From: a virus
DNA: 25,021 nucleotides
Virus record (IMG/VR): IMGVR_UViG_3300032265_000044
Span: 1-25,021 of that record
Strand: one strand, 5' to 3'
Below the pieces are notes generated by a model. That model was given only the letters and a program-made list of their open reading frames with translations. It was not told the DNA's origin and did no database searches. How positions within the stretch are numbered: the stretch's first letter is position 1; each line of letters opens with the position of its first letter. This document shows positions 8,180 to 15,802 of the stretch, one piece after another. The translations under genes and the position numbers were made by a program.

Positions 8180-8590
8180 TTAATTTGATGCGCCAGATAT
8201 CTTAAACGTAAGGTTTGTGGTGCCAGCGTAAGCCTGTATTGTATAATTTGAATCTAAAGCAGTGCCGCCCCGCCACGAAATTGTCGTGTGAGCAGCGATG
8301 GCTGCGGAATAATAAAGAGCATTTGTAGCATTTGCAGTGCCGCCCGACGGAACAAAACAAATAGTAAATGTGTCGGCTGACCCCGATGTATTACAAATGT
8401 CTATTCCAGTGAGTGTATACTGGAGCGTATTTGGCACCGTGTACAAGATATTAGCTGATGTCGTTGACTGAACCGTTGGAGATGGATCGGCGATGTAGAC
8501 ATAAGACATATAGGAAAGTATTTGCGCTAAATTGTTAATAGCGACAACACCGTTTTTCTGTGTAGTGAGGATATCGTCCAAACTAGCCAT
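8180..8590 (-). CDS. Small beta-rich virion protein (136 aa)
   Basis: Its ATG (8588-8590) overlaps the stop of the nozzle gene in a TAATG junction, so the two are probably translationally coupled. The first 35 residues look helical (DDILTTQKNGVVAINNLAQI). The rest is Thr/Ser/Ala-rich with alternating beta pattern (SANILYTVPNTLQYTLTGID, then DTFTICFVPSGG and TISWRGGTALDSNYTIQAYA). This layout, a short helix followed by a jelly-roll-like sheet, is common in small phage accessory proteins encoded beside gp10-like nozzles. A capsid decoration or tail-knob part is possible. I cannot name a family. Confidence 0.6.
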   Translation of the reverse strand: MASLDDILTTQKNGVVAINNLAQILSYMSYVYIADPSPTVQSTTSANILYTVPNTLQYTLTGIDICNTSGSADTFTICFVPSGGTANATNALYYSAAIAAHTTISWRGGTALDSNYTIQAYAGTTNLTFKISGASN

Positions 8591-10632
8591 TAGAATTTTC
8601 CATCTATTTGATAACGATACCTAATCGCCCCAAGACGCCAGAATGTGCCAACGTCATTTGACGATATAGCAATTGACATGAGACGCGCACGGATGCGAAC
8701 GGAGATGTACTCTGTCGCTTGCGTCATATTATACGGGCCATAAGTAGTAACTGCATCGCCGGGGTAATTCGTCACGTAGAATGTGATTTGAACTGTGGCG
8801 TTCTGCGTACCGCTGTACGTTCCCCACTTCATGTCTGGCCAAATCTGATCGATAAAGATCAGGTTATCGGCCTCGTTAAGTTGGAAAAAGCCTGTCTGGA
8901 ACGATGACAGCATTGCTGTCGTGGCCGTTCCGCTTGCAGCATTATTTCCTACTTCATGCTGATATAAGTAATTATCAGACCCAGCACCAATGGGAGACCC
9001 AAGAACAGATTGGTCAATCCAAGCAGTACGGCCAAGAGAACCATAGTCCCACTGTTGGAGGACTGTGTTGTATTTGACATAAGAGTCATTCTCCGTCGAA
9101 CTTGCCGATGGATAATACCAAGTTACTTCATTAAACTGAGAATTAACCCCACAGCATACCTTGCTAAGATATGAAATGTTAATATTTTGGAAGATGACAT
9201 CCCAAATTGGGCATGGGATGCTTTGCGGTCCTGACCCCATAGACATGAAGAACTGCTTTTGGCTCATCCAAAAGATAGCACCGTTAAGTTGACCAGTGCA
9301 GTGACGGGAGATAGCGCCACAATTTGAACCGATTTTATTGAAACCATAGACAAATGGCGTACCGACATACTGCATCGCCCAAAGGTCTAGGTCGGTCCAA
9401 ATTAATCCCTGCTGTGGTCCCTGAATAGCAGTGACGATCTTGGACCCCGTTGGGATGCGATATGATCCAGCTTGATTGGTTGGCGCTGCTGTCCAAGATG
9501 AGAAGTTTTCAAGGTCAGACCACCTAATTAACATTGGGTCTGGAGACAGCGTAAACGACGACCCGTAGGCAACAACTTGGCGCTGCGGCATGGCAACAAA
9601 AATACCGCTGTTTACCAGTGGACCATCTCCACCGACAATTTGAGCATTTTGTAATTGGCTGTTTGGTTGCCAGTAATAAATTGCGCCACCCGCTGGGCAA
9701 GCAATCAAATCTTGGCCAAAGTTATCCAACGTCCAATCAGTTGCCGTTATCGGCGTACCCGGAACAGAGGGCTGCGTCGTTCCGACACCAAAACCACCCG
9801 TACCAAAGCCGCCAACGCCGAACCCGCTCCCCGTAGGCTGCGGGCCTAAAGCAACATAAAAAGTTGCTCTAATATTTCCAGAATCAATTGAAACTGGCCC
9901 AGCGGTAGAAGTGGCGGTATTGGACGCCGAAAAAGTAAACGTATTTGATGTTGGAACAGTGAGGACTGTGTAAAGTCCAGAAAGGGTCACGCCGCCAACG
10001 GTCGTTGAAACGCCAACATAAAAACTATCACCGACATTGTATCCATGATTATTCAATGTGGCTGATACGATAGAGGAACCGTTAACTGTCGAAAATGCAT
10101 ATGATGCCCCGCCGCTTGTGACGGAAGATGTGGCATAATCCAATGCATTGATTGTGTAAGTTGTTCCTGACGCTACAGAAAGCTGATATGGGCCAGTTAA
10201 AATTATACCGCCAACCGAAACTGGCGTAACATAATTAACGTAATCCAAAACAGACGCGGTAATTCCAGCATCCGTTACATTGACAGCGTTTGACCCAGTG
10301 GTTGTCGTAAAATTGGGGGCTGAATTTGTAACTGTAATTTGAGGCGTTATATCAACTAAATTATTGGATGTTAAAACATCAAGTTGCGCTTCCGCCCCAA
10401 TGGCAAGGTGGTTTATTGTATTAAAATCAGCCCACCCCTTCAAAGCGCGAACTTTAGAAGATAGAACTGAATTGTAGTACGCAACCCAACCACCAAGTTT
10501 TTGAGCCAAGCCAAGGCCATTTCGTTCCGGTAAAAACCGAATCAATGCAGATGACGAGTAAGCAGCCTCATTTAACGCCAACGTGGTGTTGGTTTCTACG
10601 CCGGGCCGTAACTTGATCGTGTTATGGGGCAT
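8590..10632 (-). CDS. P22 gp10-like packaged DNA stabilisation / tail nozzle protein
   Basis: The N-terminus IKLRPGVETNTTLALNEAAY followed by SALIRFLPERNGLGLAQKLGGW is the signature of the Gp10 stabilisation family: KLxPGVxxxxT, then RF and xKLGGW. Other family marks are the Gly ladder FGVGGFGTGGFGVG (residues 271-284) before DWTLDNFGQDLIACP, and the C-terminal FWRLGAIRYRYQIDG. The protein plugs the head-tail channel and forms part of the short tail. At 680 residues it is longer than P22 gp10 (about 470). Most of the excess is a beta-rich block at residues 105-250 that contains two similar units (113-170 and 185-242, both GG-hydrophobic-x-(T/S)G-x-Y, ending in ATS). The gene starts 3 bases after the SU10-type adaptor gene, which is the expected partner. 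Confidence 0.85.
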   Translation of the reverse strand: MPHNTIKLRPGVETNTTLALNEAAYSSSALIRFLPERNGLGLAQKLGGWVAYYNSVLSSKVRALKGWADFNTINHLAIGAEAQLDVLTSNNLVDITPQITVTNSAPNFTTTTGSNAVNVTDAGITASVLDYVNYVTPVSVGGIILTGPYQLSVASGTTYTINALDYATSSVTSGGASYAFSTVNGSSIVSATLNNHGYNVGDSFYVGVSTTVGGVTLSGLYTVLTVPTSNTFTFSASNTATSTAGPVSIDSGNIRATFYVALGPQPTGSGFGVGGFGTGGFGVGTTQPSVPGTPITATDWTLDNFGQDLIACPAGGAIYYWQPNSQLQNAQIVGGDGPLVNSGIFVAMPQRQVVAYGSSFTLSPDPMLIRWSDLENFSSWTAAPTNQAGSYRIPTGSKIVTAIQGPQQGLIWTDLDLWAMQYVGTPFVYGFNKIGSNCGAISRHCTGQLNGAIFWMSQKQFFMSMGSGPQSIPCPIWDVIFQNINISYLSKVCCGVNSQFNEVTWYYPSASSTENDSYVKYNTVLQQWDYGSLGRTAWIDQSVLGSPIGAGSDNYLYQHEVGNNAASGTATTAMLSSFQTGFFQLNEADNLIFIDQIWPDMKWGTYSGTQNATVQITFYVTNYPGDAVTTYGPYNMTQATEYISVRIRARLMSIAISSNDVGTFWRLGAIRYRYQIDGKF

Positions 10633-10635
10633 AGT

Positions 10636-11346
10636 TTACATTCTCGACGGCGTTGCAGCGGGGGCAGTCGAGTAAGATGACCAAGCCGCAGCCTCGTACT
10701 TCTTACGATTTTCTTCAGATAGGGCAGACCTGAGAAGAACTTGATACTGGCTCTCATAGCTTTGAGCCATCTGAGGGTCATCAGATTGACGGCCAAAATT
10801 ACGCTGATACGCCGAAATATAGATCATGGAAGCCATAATCATCATATCTGGCAAATTAGTAGAGATATATGTCTGCGTGTTCGTGGCGGACAACGGAGCA
10901 GAACGAACCGTTCCCGTCAGACGAACTTGATATGACGAATCAGGAATAGGCCCAACAATAATAAGCTGTGATGTAAACCCAGTAGTTGCAGCATCGCCAC
11001 CATATTCAGCATAATAAAGTGGTAACCCAGATAAAGACCCGCTGCCATATACGTTTTGAATGTATTCTTTAGTAACGGGGAGCAATGCGGATGACGCCCC
11101 TGTTCCGCTAATAACCTCCATCGTTTGTGTCGTCACAAACTGAGACTGCGGGACTACAAGGGTATTGTTGTTTGCGGTAAAAGAATAAGCCGATGTACTG
11201 ATTTGCGTGGAAAGAAAATCTAAATCACGCTGCATACGCAATTCTGCATATGAGATCATTTGAGGCAAAATAATCTGGTAATTTGCATCAGTGGTCGGCA
11301 CCACCGACATCGTCGCGATCTGCTGGACGTATGTATTGTAATCCAT
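10636..11346 (-). CDS. SU10-type head-tail adaptor protein
   Basis: A 236-residue protein. The pattern matches phage adaptor proteins of the SU10 type: an N-terminal helix (MDYNTYVQQIATM), the IILPQMISYAELRMQRDLDF helix, a beta section, then VGPIPDSSYQVRLTGTVRSA (the P-x-P-D-x-x-Y-x-x-x-x-x-G strand), LPDMMIMASMIYISAY and a long C-terminal helix (EENRKKYEAAA). Such proteins sit under the portal and connect it to the nozzle, which fits the gp10-like gene directly downstream. The length is normal for the family. The gp4-like adaptor, the other neck protein, is about 12 kb upstream, with fibre and lysis genes in between. Confidence 0.8.
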   Translation of the reverse strand: MDYNTYVQQIATMSVVPTTDANYQIILPQMISYAELRMQRDLDFLSTQISTSAYSFTANNNTLVVPQSQFVTTQTMEVISGTGASSALLPVTKEYIQNVYGSGSLSGLPLYYAEYGGDAATTGFTSQLIIVGPIPDSSYQVRLTGTVRSAPLSATNTQTYISTNLPDMMIMASMIYISAYQRNFGRQSDDPQMAQSYESQYQVLLRSALSEENRKKYEAAAWSSYSTAPAATPSRM

Positions 11347-11348
11347 GA

Positions 11349-11861
11349 CTATCCAACCATGTTAAAGGCCGTTGTCTCAACTTCCGACACACGACGCGAC
11401 CAACCTTTTCCAAAGTTAGCATAGTTTGATAGAGATTGTAAGAAGGCTAAACGGGCCTCGCAAACTCTCGTTGCAACATCGCGAGGGTTTGACGCTTCAA
11501 GAGCACTAAGTGTGGCTGGCCCGATTTGTCCGTCCGCATTAACATTGAGAACCGTTTGAAGGGCTTTCGCTGCACGGGACGGACCCGAATTAATGGCAAA
11601 ATCGAATACGGCATAATCCACGCCCATAGGCAGATCGTCACCCCTTACCGTATCCCAATATTTATCTTTGTACAGCGGCATGACATCATTTGGGCCTAAA
11701 TCCCTAATGTTGTCTTTCGTCACCGCATGGCCAACATACTGCTCCCAAGTTGCCTTGGTGCAGCCTAAATTCGTTGCTCCGCCGGGGTCTTTTGGGTTAT
11801 CAACGTATCCGCCTTCATTTTTAAGTACGAGGGCGAAACACTGCTCAAAGTTATCCTTCAC
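11349..11861 (-). CDS. Endolysin, GH108 N-acetylmuramidase
   Basis: A 170-residue lysozyme. Residues 14-27 (KNEGGYVDNPKDPG) contain the EGGY motif of glycoside hydrolase 108, with E16 as the catalytic acid, followed by GGATNLGCTKATW. The C-terminal part has the peptidoglycan-binding pattern DYAVFDFAINSGPSRAAKAL and NADGQIGPATLSAL, as in PG_binding_3. It cleaves the glycan backbone of the host cell wall. No signal peptide or N-terminal anchor is visible, so it should depend on the holin for release. The start codon is GTG (11859-11861), supported by AAAGGAA (11868-11874) with 6 bases between. The holin gene lies immediately upstream, so the pair forms a lysis cassette. Confidence 0.92.
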   Translation of the reverse strand: MKDNFEQCFALVLKNEGGYVDNPKDPGGATNLGCTKATWEQYVGHAVTKDNIRDLGPNDVMPLYKDKYWDTVRGDDLPMGVDYAVFDFAINSGPSRAAKALQTVLNVNADGQIGPATLSALEASNPRDVATRVCEARLAFLQSLSNYANFGKGWSRRVSEVETTAFNMVG

Positions 11862-11864
11862 GTA

Positions 11865-12368
11865 CTATTCCTTTGGTGCCGGTGTATGCTGATGCGATGA
11901 ACCAAAATAATACGATAACACCAATGTCAACGAGGCATCTAACGTCCCCAATACGCGAGCAATAAGTTCACGCATGGCGTCAGGAATAACGCTGTTAAAT
12001 AGATGCCACTGGATAAAAACCCAAGCTAGAATAACTACAATGGCGATGACACGGGGCGTCCAATCATGCGTCTGAATCTGCATGTTACGGGCGCTGTCAC
12101 GGTCACTGGCAGCGATCTTCTCAAGGTCTATATCAAGCGACTTCATTTGAACTTTGAAGTCAGCGTCGATCTTCTTCAGTGCTGTTAGCTGATCTGGAGT
12201 GGCTGTACCCATTGCAGCCATGATTTCATCTTCAGATGCATCTTGATGACCAAACAAGGCACTAGATACGGCTTTAACAGCCATTCCAGCCAGCGGTCCG
12301 CCTAAAGCGGTGGCTATGGTTGGGGCGACCTGACCAATCAGTGGGCCAAAAGTTTTGAGAAAGTCCAT
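11865..12368 (-). CDS. Holin, GTA/3TM type
   Basis: A 167-residue membrane protein. Residues 8-38 form a Gly/Ala-rich hydrophobic stretch (FGPLIGQVAPTIATALGG). A charged helical middle follows with KIAASDRDSARNMQIQTHDW, close to the conserved DRxSAR...DWTPR of 3TM gene-transfer-agent-type holins. Two clear membrane spans end the protein (106-124 VIAIVVILAWVFIQW, and about 137-156 IARVLGTLDASLTLVLSYYF). The C-terminus is short and His-rich (SSHQHTPAPKE). It should form the inner-membrane lesion that lets the GH108 endolysin reach the cell wall. The endolysin start lies 3 bases after its TAG. Confidence 0.8.
   Translation of the reverse strand: MDFLKTFGPLIGQVAPTIATALGGPLAGMAVKAVSSALFGHQDASEDEIMAAMGTATPDQLTALKKIDADFKVQMKSLDIDLEKIAASDRDSARNMQIQTHDWTPRVIAIVVILAWVFIQWHLFNSVIPDAMRELIARVLGTLDASLTLVLSYYFGSSHQHTPAPKE
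11868..11874 (-). promoter_or_regulatory. Ribosome binding site for the GTG-started endolysin
   Basis: AAAGGAA on the - strand lies in the last codons of the holin gene, 6 bases before GTG 11861. It supports GTG as the start, since there is no ATG nearby. Confidence 0.6.
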
Positions 12369-12369
12369 G

Positions 12370-12837
12370 TTATTTCACCGTAATCATAAGGAAAATACCA
12401 ATAACTGCTATTCCAAGCAACAAAGCACCAACAATGCTACTGACCATGATTAGGTCTTGCCTGTTTTCTTCTTGCTGCTTCAATGCTGCCGCTGCTTCTC
12501 TTGCTGCTTCTTTTCTCATCTCAATGACCTGACGTTGAATAGCATCCCATGCAGCCCTACCATACTGGCCAACAAACATATTCTTAACATCAGCCGCCAT
12601 CTTTTGAGCTTTGGCTTTTACCGCGTACATCTTTACGGCTTCAGCTTCAAAGTCAGCTTGAGATTGAAACATCTTCTTTTTTCTAGGAGAAGACGCAATT
12701 TGAACAACTTGTGCAACACGGCCAAAAAGGGTTCCCACCTTCTCAGCCGTGTCCATAACATCATGACCCGCATCAACTGCTGACTTAATGCTATTATAAA
12801 TAGCAGTAGCCCCAGCTATGAGGGTAAACGGGTCCAT
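12370..12837 (-). CDS. Tail-anchored coiled-coil membrane protein (155 aa)
   Basis: I start at ATG 12835-12837 (MDPFTLIAGATAIYNSIKSA), which has a GGA-containing site a few bases upstream and abuts the previous stop. A frame extension to 12870 would add 11 residues overlapping that gene. The N-terminal 45 residues are mildly hydrophobic. Residues 51-127 are strongly helical and charged (PRKKKMFQSQADFEAEAVKM, then MRKEAAREAAAALKQQEENR), likely coiled coil. Residues 129-152 are one C-terminal membrane span (IVGALLLGIAVIGIFLMI). Being just upstream of the holin, it may help lysis, for example as a holin partner or spanin analogue. There is no lipobox or cysteine, and no known spanin pattern. I recall similar proteins in environmental phages without a known role. 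Confidence 0.65.
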   Translation of the reverse strand: MDPFTLIAGATAIYNSIKSAVDAGHDVMDTAEKVGTLFGRVAQVVQIASSPRKKKMFQSQADFEAEAVKMYAVKAKAQKMAADVKNMFVGQYGRAAWDAIQRQVIEMRKEAAREAAAALKQQEENRQDLIMVSSIVGALLLGIAVIGIFLMITVK

Positions 12838-12838
12838 A

Positions 12839-13042
12839 TTATTCCGTGGGAGCGTCAGCTGGAGTTTCAACTGGAGCTTCGGTTGCGGCAGTGGATGCTG
12901 CTAATTCTACTTGTGGCTTAGCTTGCCCATGAAGAGCTGCAATAACATCCGCAACTTCAGCGTAAACGCCGTTAGCCAGATGCTTTAAAATTGCATTAAC
13001 ATGAGCAACAGTTAATTTAAGATCAAGTTCAAGGTTTTCCAT
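12839..13042 (-). CDS. Small acidic protein with Ala/Pro-rich tail (67 aa)
   Basis: ATG 13040-13042 opens MENLELDLKLTVAHVNAILK, a helical N-terminal half (LxVxxVNxILxxLxxxxYxEVADVIAALHGQA). It is followed by a low-complexity Ala/Pro/Thr/Glu tail (APVETPADAPTE). I recall this N-terminal pattern as a small conserved phage protein placed among tail and lysis genes, but its job is unknown. It is 9 bases downstream of the previous stop and abuts the following start. There is no membrane segment. Confidence 0.6.
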   Translation of the reverse strand: MENLELDLKLTVAHVNAILKHLANGVYAEVADVIAALHGQAKPQVELAASTAATEAPVETPADAPTE

Positions 13043-13051
13043 TTTATCCTC

Positions 13052-13360
13052 TTAGAAAGGTGGCAATTGCGGTTGTGATACAGGCTGAGATAACTGTGTT
13101 ATTTGTGCAGCAATCCCAGTTTCTACGGCTGGCATACTAATGCAATCCGATACCCATGCATAAGCCATTTCTTGCGTAATGTCAGCATATGGAATGAATT
13201 TGGCTGGGCTAGGTGTACCAAGTTTTGCCGTACCAGATGCAGATGACGATATTGTGCCATCCGTGCCAGTGCATACCCAGTTTATGGCCGTGACTACATT
13301 AGTCAGGTCATCGTATGTTGGGGATACAATAAATTGAGGAAACGTCCATGTGAACTGCAT
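13052..13360 (-). CDS. DUF7936-like small phage protein (102 aa)
   Basis: I choose ATG 13358-13360 (MQFTWTFPQFIVSPTYDDLT). The open frame continues to 13471, but that extension only overlaps the upstream gene. A GAG-containing purine patch lies about 7 bases before this ATG. The protein follows the pattern FTW-xxxx, then VVTAINWVCTGTDG, SSASGTAKL, FIPYADITQEMAYAWVSD and a Gln/Pro tail. This matches, from memory, a roughly 100-residue tail-module family now called DUF7936. Such genes commonly accompany fibre genes in environmental phages. The role is unknown. It may be a small fibre or tail accessory. Confidence 0.65.
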   Translation of the reverse strand: MQFTWTFPQFIVSPTYDDLTNVVTAINWVCTGTDGTISSSASGTAKLGTPSPAKFIPYADITQEMAYAWVSDCISMPAVETGIAAQITQLSQPVSQPQLPPF

Positions 13361-13379
13361 TACACACTCATAAAATTGA

Positions 13380-13613
13380 TTAAGGCGTTGGTGGATTAGG
13401 ATCAGTAAATTGCCCCGTTGCTGGATCATATATCCAGCCAAATGTGACAGAAGAGTTGTCGGGTAATGCAACTAATGTGCAACCTTCTGGAGCTGGGTCA
13501 ATAGAGGGATCAGCAACAATAATATTGATAACAGTTTCATCACTGTTTTGAACAACTGCACAGTTTTGTGGATTGCCATTAGGCTCAACTATTTGCATTG
13601 GACCTCCAAACAT
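13380..13613 (-). CDS. Fibre partner protein, paralogue 1 (77 aa)
   Basis: Its ATG (13611-13613) shares one base with the TAA of the 603-residue fibre (TAATG), implying coupled translation. From residue 18 it matches the 60-residue protein at 15620-15802: AVVQNS(D/N)ETVINIIVADPS, then DPA-x-EGCTLVALPD and VTFGWIYDPA-x-G-x-FT. The form 'V-N-x-I-V-A-D ... LV-x-LPD ... GW-x-YD-x-x-x-G-x-F' resembles the N-terminal part of small tail-fibre assembly proteins and a motif seen in phage fibre accessory genes. An additional 15 residues at the N-terminus (MFGGPMQIVEPNGNP) are absent from the paralogue. Likely a fibre-associated assembly factor or tip protein, inferred from place and duplication. Confidence 0.65.
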   Translation of the reverse strand: MFGGPMQIVEPNGNPQNCAVVQNSDETVINIIVADPSIDPAPEGCTLVALPDNSSVTFGWIYDPATGQFTDPNPPTP

Positions 13614-15424
13614 TACGTGTACTCCCAGATGCGAATGACGCCTTGTTTTCCATTTGGCGCAGCTGAATTTCCAATCGAAGCACCGCTTCCACTTCCGTAT
13701 CCAGTTCCAGCCCCACCAATATTACCACCAAGAGCGCCAACTCCCCCGCCTCCAAAGAAGCTGCCTCCACCACTGCCGCCTACACCAACAGAGGCATCAT
13801 CGCTACCAAACCCTCCGGCACTTCCGCCGCCATTAAGATCACCATTTGTACCAGAACCGCCAGCTCCGCCGGGCTTTTTACCAGTTGCACTATTCCCGCC
13901 TAATCCGAAGGAACCACCACTAGCTGTTATAGTGGTGGCGCTTACAGTAAAGGTTGAATTTCCTCCAGCAGAACCATTTCCAACGGAACCTGATGATCCA
14001 CCTCCACCAATGGCATATGTATATGCTGTACTTGGGGAAACAGTAAAATATTTAGCCACATATCCGCCACCGCCGCCACCGCCAGCCGCTCCACTAGTTT
14101 GACCATTCCCACCTGAGCCGCCGCCTCCACCAACAACCTCAACATAGATTGAGTTACAACCAGCGGGTGTCGTGTAGGACGTGCCTGATGTTAATACCTG
14201 TGGAGCACGGATCAGCGTGCCTGTAGCAGCTGTGGCAGTCGCTGCAATCGTAATAGAACCCGCGCCATTAGTTACAGTAATACCTGAGCCAGCAGTAATA
14301 GTTGAACGGGTAAAGTTTGTTCCGTTTCCAATATCAATCGCACCGTTAGCTGGCGTTGATGTCAAACCAGTACCGCCATTGGCGACTGCTACAGTTCCAG
14401 AAACGTTTCCGGCTGTTGTTGCTGTTGCCGCATTACCGGATGTATTTACGTTAATCGTGGCTGGCAAGCTAAGGGTAACGCCGCCTGTGGATGCAGACGC
14501 GGTAATCTGACTGGCTGTTCCGGTTATGGACGTAACGCCACTATTACTAATCGTGACCGCACCAGTTGAACCGGAAACTGTAATGCCAGTACCCGCAACA
14601 TTTGATGTAACGCCGGTATTGGTGACACTTACAGCACCAGTAGCAGATGTATTAGTGCTTAAACCGCTGCTAGTCGTTAACGATGTAACACCCGTATTGG
14701 TCACACTAACAGCGCCAGTCGCAGATGTATTTGTGCTAAGACCACTACTAGTTGTTAAAGAAGTGACACCTGTATTAGAAATAGTAACGGCACCAGTGGC
14801 AGCCGATACGCCAATTCCAGTACCCGCGACATTGGAAGTAACAATACCAGTAAGACTTGAACCAGAACCGGCGTATGAAGTAGCGGTTACGGTGCCAACC
14901 ACTTGAAGCTTTGTGCTTGGTGATGATGTTCCGATGCCAACGCTACCCGATTGTGTTGCGAGATAAGTGTTACCCAGTACGGTCAATGTACCAAAGTTGT
15001 TGGTCAACCCATCGTCGGTATAACGGATGTTGGTGCCATCAGAGTAAATAGAGACATTATAGCCCTGTGGAGCTGAAACAGAAGTGCCGCCACCAGCCGA
15101 TGATACGGTAATCGAAAACGAACCAGATGTAGTGTTGTAAATAATCCATTTTCCAGAAATACCGGAAGGAAATTGCAATATTTGGTTGGCCGACAATGCG
15201 CCAGTCAACGTAATACGCATGGCTTGAGTTTGACCAAGTGAACCAGAGGATGTTGGCCCAGTAAGCGTAGTTGTAGCTGATGCGCCAGTTGGCATCGCGA
15301 TGGAAGTGGTGTTACCAAAAACGGCATCTAGAATCGTTTCGTTAAAATTTAACGGCTGATCCCACGTTGGCGACGTGCTATTATATACAGGTTGATTTAA
15401 CCCAGTATTAGTCGTCGTTGCCAT
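13613..15424 (-). CDS. Tail fibre with Gly-rich C-terminal domain (603 aa)
   Basis: The N-terminal 130 residues (TGLNQPVYNSTSPTWDQPLN...) resemble the attachment region of short-tail phage fibres. Residue 160 onward is a Ser/Thr/Gly repeat shaft: one GIGTSSP motif (SVGIGTSSPSTKLQV), then two identical 26-residue units (GVTSLTTSSGLSTNTSATGA plus VSVTNT) and further TGAVTISN-type repeats. Residues about 403-603 form a Gly-rich domain that starts GTLIRAPQVLTSGTSYTTPA, continues CNSIYVEVVGGGGG with many GGxGG runs, and ends GVIRIWEYT. The same domain ends the larger fibre. Such Gly-rich tips can fold as polyglycine-II helix bundles in known adhesins, so this is probably the receptor-binding tip. 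The domain name is by pattern only. The gene overlaps the 69-residue membrane gene by 17 bases. Confidence 0.8.
   Translation of the reverse strand: MATTTNTGLNQPVYNSTSPTWDQPLNFNETILDAVFGNTTSIAMPTGASATTTLTGPTSSGSLGQTQAMRITLTGALSANQILQFPSGISGKWIIYNTTSGSFSITVSSAGGGTSVSAPQGYNVSIYSDGTNIRYTDDGLTNNFGTLTVLGNTYLATQSGSVGIGTSSPSTKLQVVGTVTATSYAGSGSSLTGIVTSNVAGTGIGVSAATGAVTISNTGVTSLTTSSGLSTNTSATGAVSVTNTGVTSLTTSSGLSTNTSATGAVSVTNTGVTSNVAGTGITVSGSTGAVTISNSGVTSITGTASQITASASTGGVTLSLPATINVNTSGNAATATTAGNVSGTVAVANGGTGLTSTPANGAIDIGNGTNFTRSTITAGSGITVTNGAGSITIAATATAATGTLIRAPQVLTSGTSYTTPAGCNSIYVEVVGGGGGSGGNGQTSGAAGGGGGGGYVAKYFTVSPSTAYTYAIGGGGSSGSVGNGSAGGNSTFTVSATTITASGGSFGLGGNSATGKKPGGAGGSGTNGDLNGGGSAGGFGSDDASVGVGGSGGGSFFGGGGVGALGGNIGGAGTGYGSGSGASIGNSAAPNGKQGVIRIWEYT
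14127..14164 (-). repeat. 38-bp exact repeat shared by both fibre genes, copy 1
   Basis: Identical over 38 bases to 16328-16365 and encodes part of CNSIYVEVVGG in both fibres. A second identical run of 21 bases (14198-14218 and 16399-16419) lies at the same 2201-base offset. The segment between is similar but not identical. Confidence 0.85.
14604..14759 (-). repeat. 2 x 78-bp tandem repeat in the 603-aa fibre
   Basis: The units 14604-14681 and 14682-14759 are exactly 78 bases each and encode the same 26 residues (starting GVTSLTTSSG). By my reading they differ at 13 bases, and none changes the protein. A diverged third unit follows. Confidence 0.85.
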
Positions 15425-15617
15425 TGGTAATATCCTTCTTACGGCCTAGAATCTGCTGAAAAGTTTCAGTTTCGTATATCCGAATGCTATACCATATAAT
15501 AGGCAACAATGCACCAAGGGGTGTTAGCCAGCCAAATAACGTCGTAATAGTAGCGGAAATAGATATCCAATCCATTAGATGCTTCATTCCTCTATCAATG
15601 TTATCTGTTGCTGACAT
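15408..15617 (-). CDS. Small membrane protein, putative accessory holin (69 aa)
   Basis: The start is ATG 15615-15617, because AGAGG (15625-15629) lies 7 bases upstream. A TTG two codons earlier would be only a few bases from it. A short charged N-terminus (MSATDNIDRGMKHLMDW) precedes a hydrophobic region, residues 18-48 (ISISATITTLFGWLTPLGAL and LPIIWYSIRIY), long enough for one bent or two short membrane spans. The C-terminus is charged (FQQILGRKKDITNGNDD). This layout is that of small holin-like phage proteins, but it sits between the two fibre cassettes and 3 kb from the endolysin. Lysis timing, or a fibre-module passenger, are both possible. It overlaps the 603-residue fibre start by 17 bases. 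Confidence 0.6.
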   Translation of the reverse strand: MSATDNIDRGMKHLMDWISISATITTLFGWLTPLGALLPIIWYSIRIYETETFQQILGRKKDITNGNDD

Positions 15618-15619
15618 AA

Positions 15620-15802
15620 TCAAACCTCTGTAGGTGCAGTAAATGTACCATTAGCAGGATCATAAATCCAACCGAATGTCACGGGGGAACCGTCAGGCAG
15701 CGCAACCAATGTGCAGCCTTCTGTAGCTGGATCAACAGATGGATCAGCAACAATGATATTGATTACGGTTTCATTGCTGTTTTGAACAACTGCACTATTC
15801 AT
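15620..15802 (-). CDS. Fibre partner protein, paralogue 2 (60 aa)
   Basis: I start at ATG 15800-15802 (MNSAVVQNSNETVINIIVAD), which shares a base with the TAA of the 2268-residue fibre (TAATG). An in-frame extension to 15817 lies within the fibre end. The protein continues PSVDPATEGCTLVALPDGSP and VTFGWIYDPANGTFTAP. It closely matches residues 18-77 of the protein at 13380-13613. Both copies follow a fibre ending in GVIR(I/V)WEYT, with the same sequence at the join (ACACGTAATG). The position and the duplication argue for a job tied to the fibre tip, such as a chaperone or bound partner, though direct evidence is lacking. No membrane or signal segment. Confidence 0.7.
   Translation of the reverse strand: MNSAVVQNSNETVINIIVADPSVDPATEGCTLVALPDGSPVTFGWIYDPANGTFTAPTEV
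15625..15629 (-). promoter_or_regulatory. Ribosome binding site that fixes the 69-aa protein start
   Basis: AGAGG on the - strand ends 7 bases before ATG 15617, the optimal distance. It is too close to the in-frame TTG at 15623 to serve that codon. Confidence 0.6.

Noticed and set aside
12838-12870. Upstream start (MKLQLTLPRNN) for the tail-anchored protein
   Set aside because: It overlaps the previous gene by 32 bases, while ATG 12837 has its own ribosome site and starts the conserved MDPFTLIAG segment.
13361-13471. Longer start for the DUF7936-like gene
   Set aside because: It lies within the paralogue-1 gene in another frame. The family pattern begins at the ATG at 13360.
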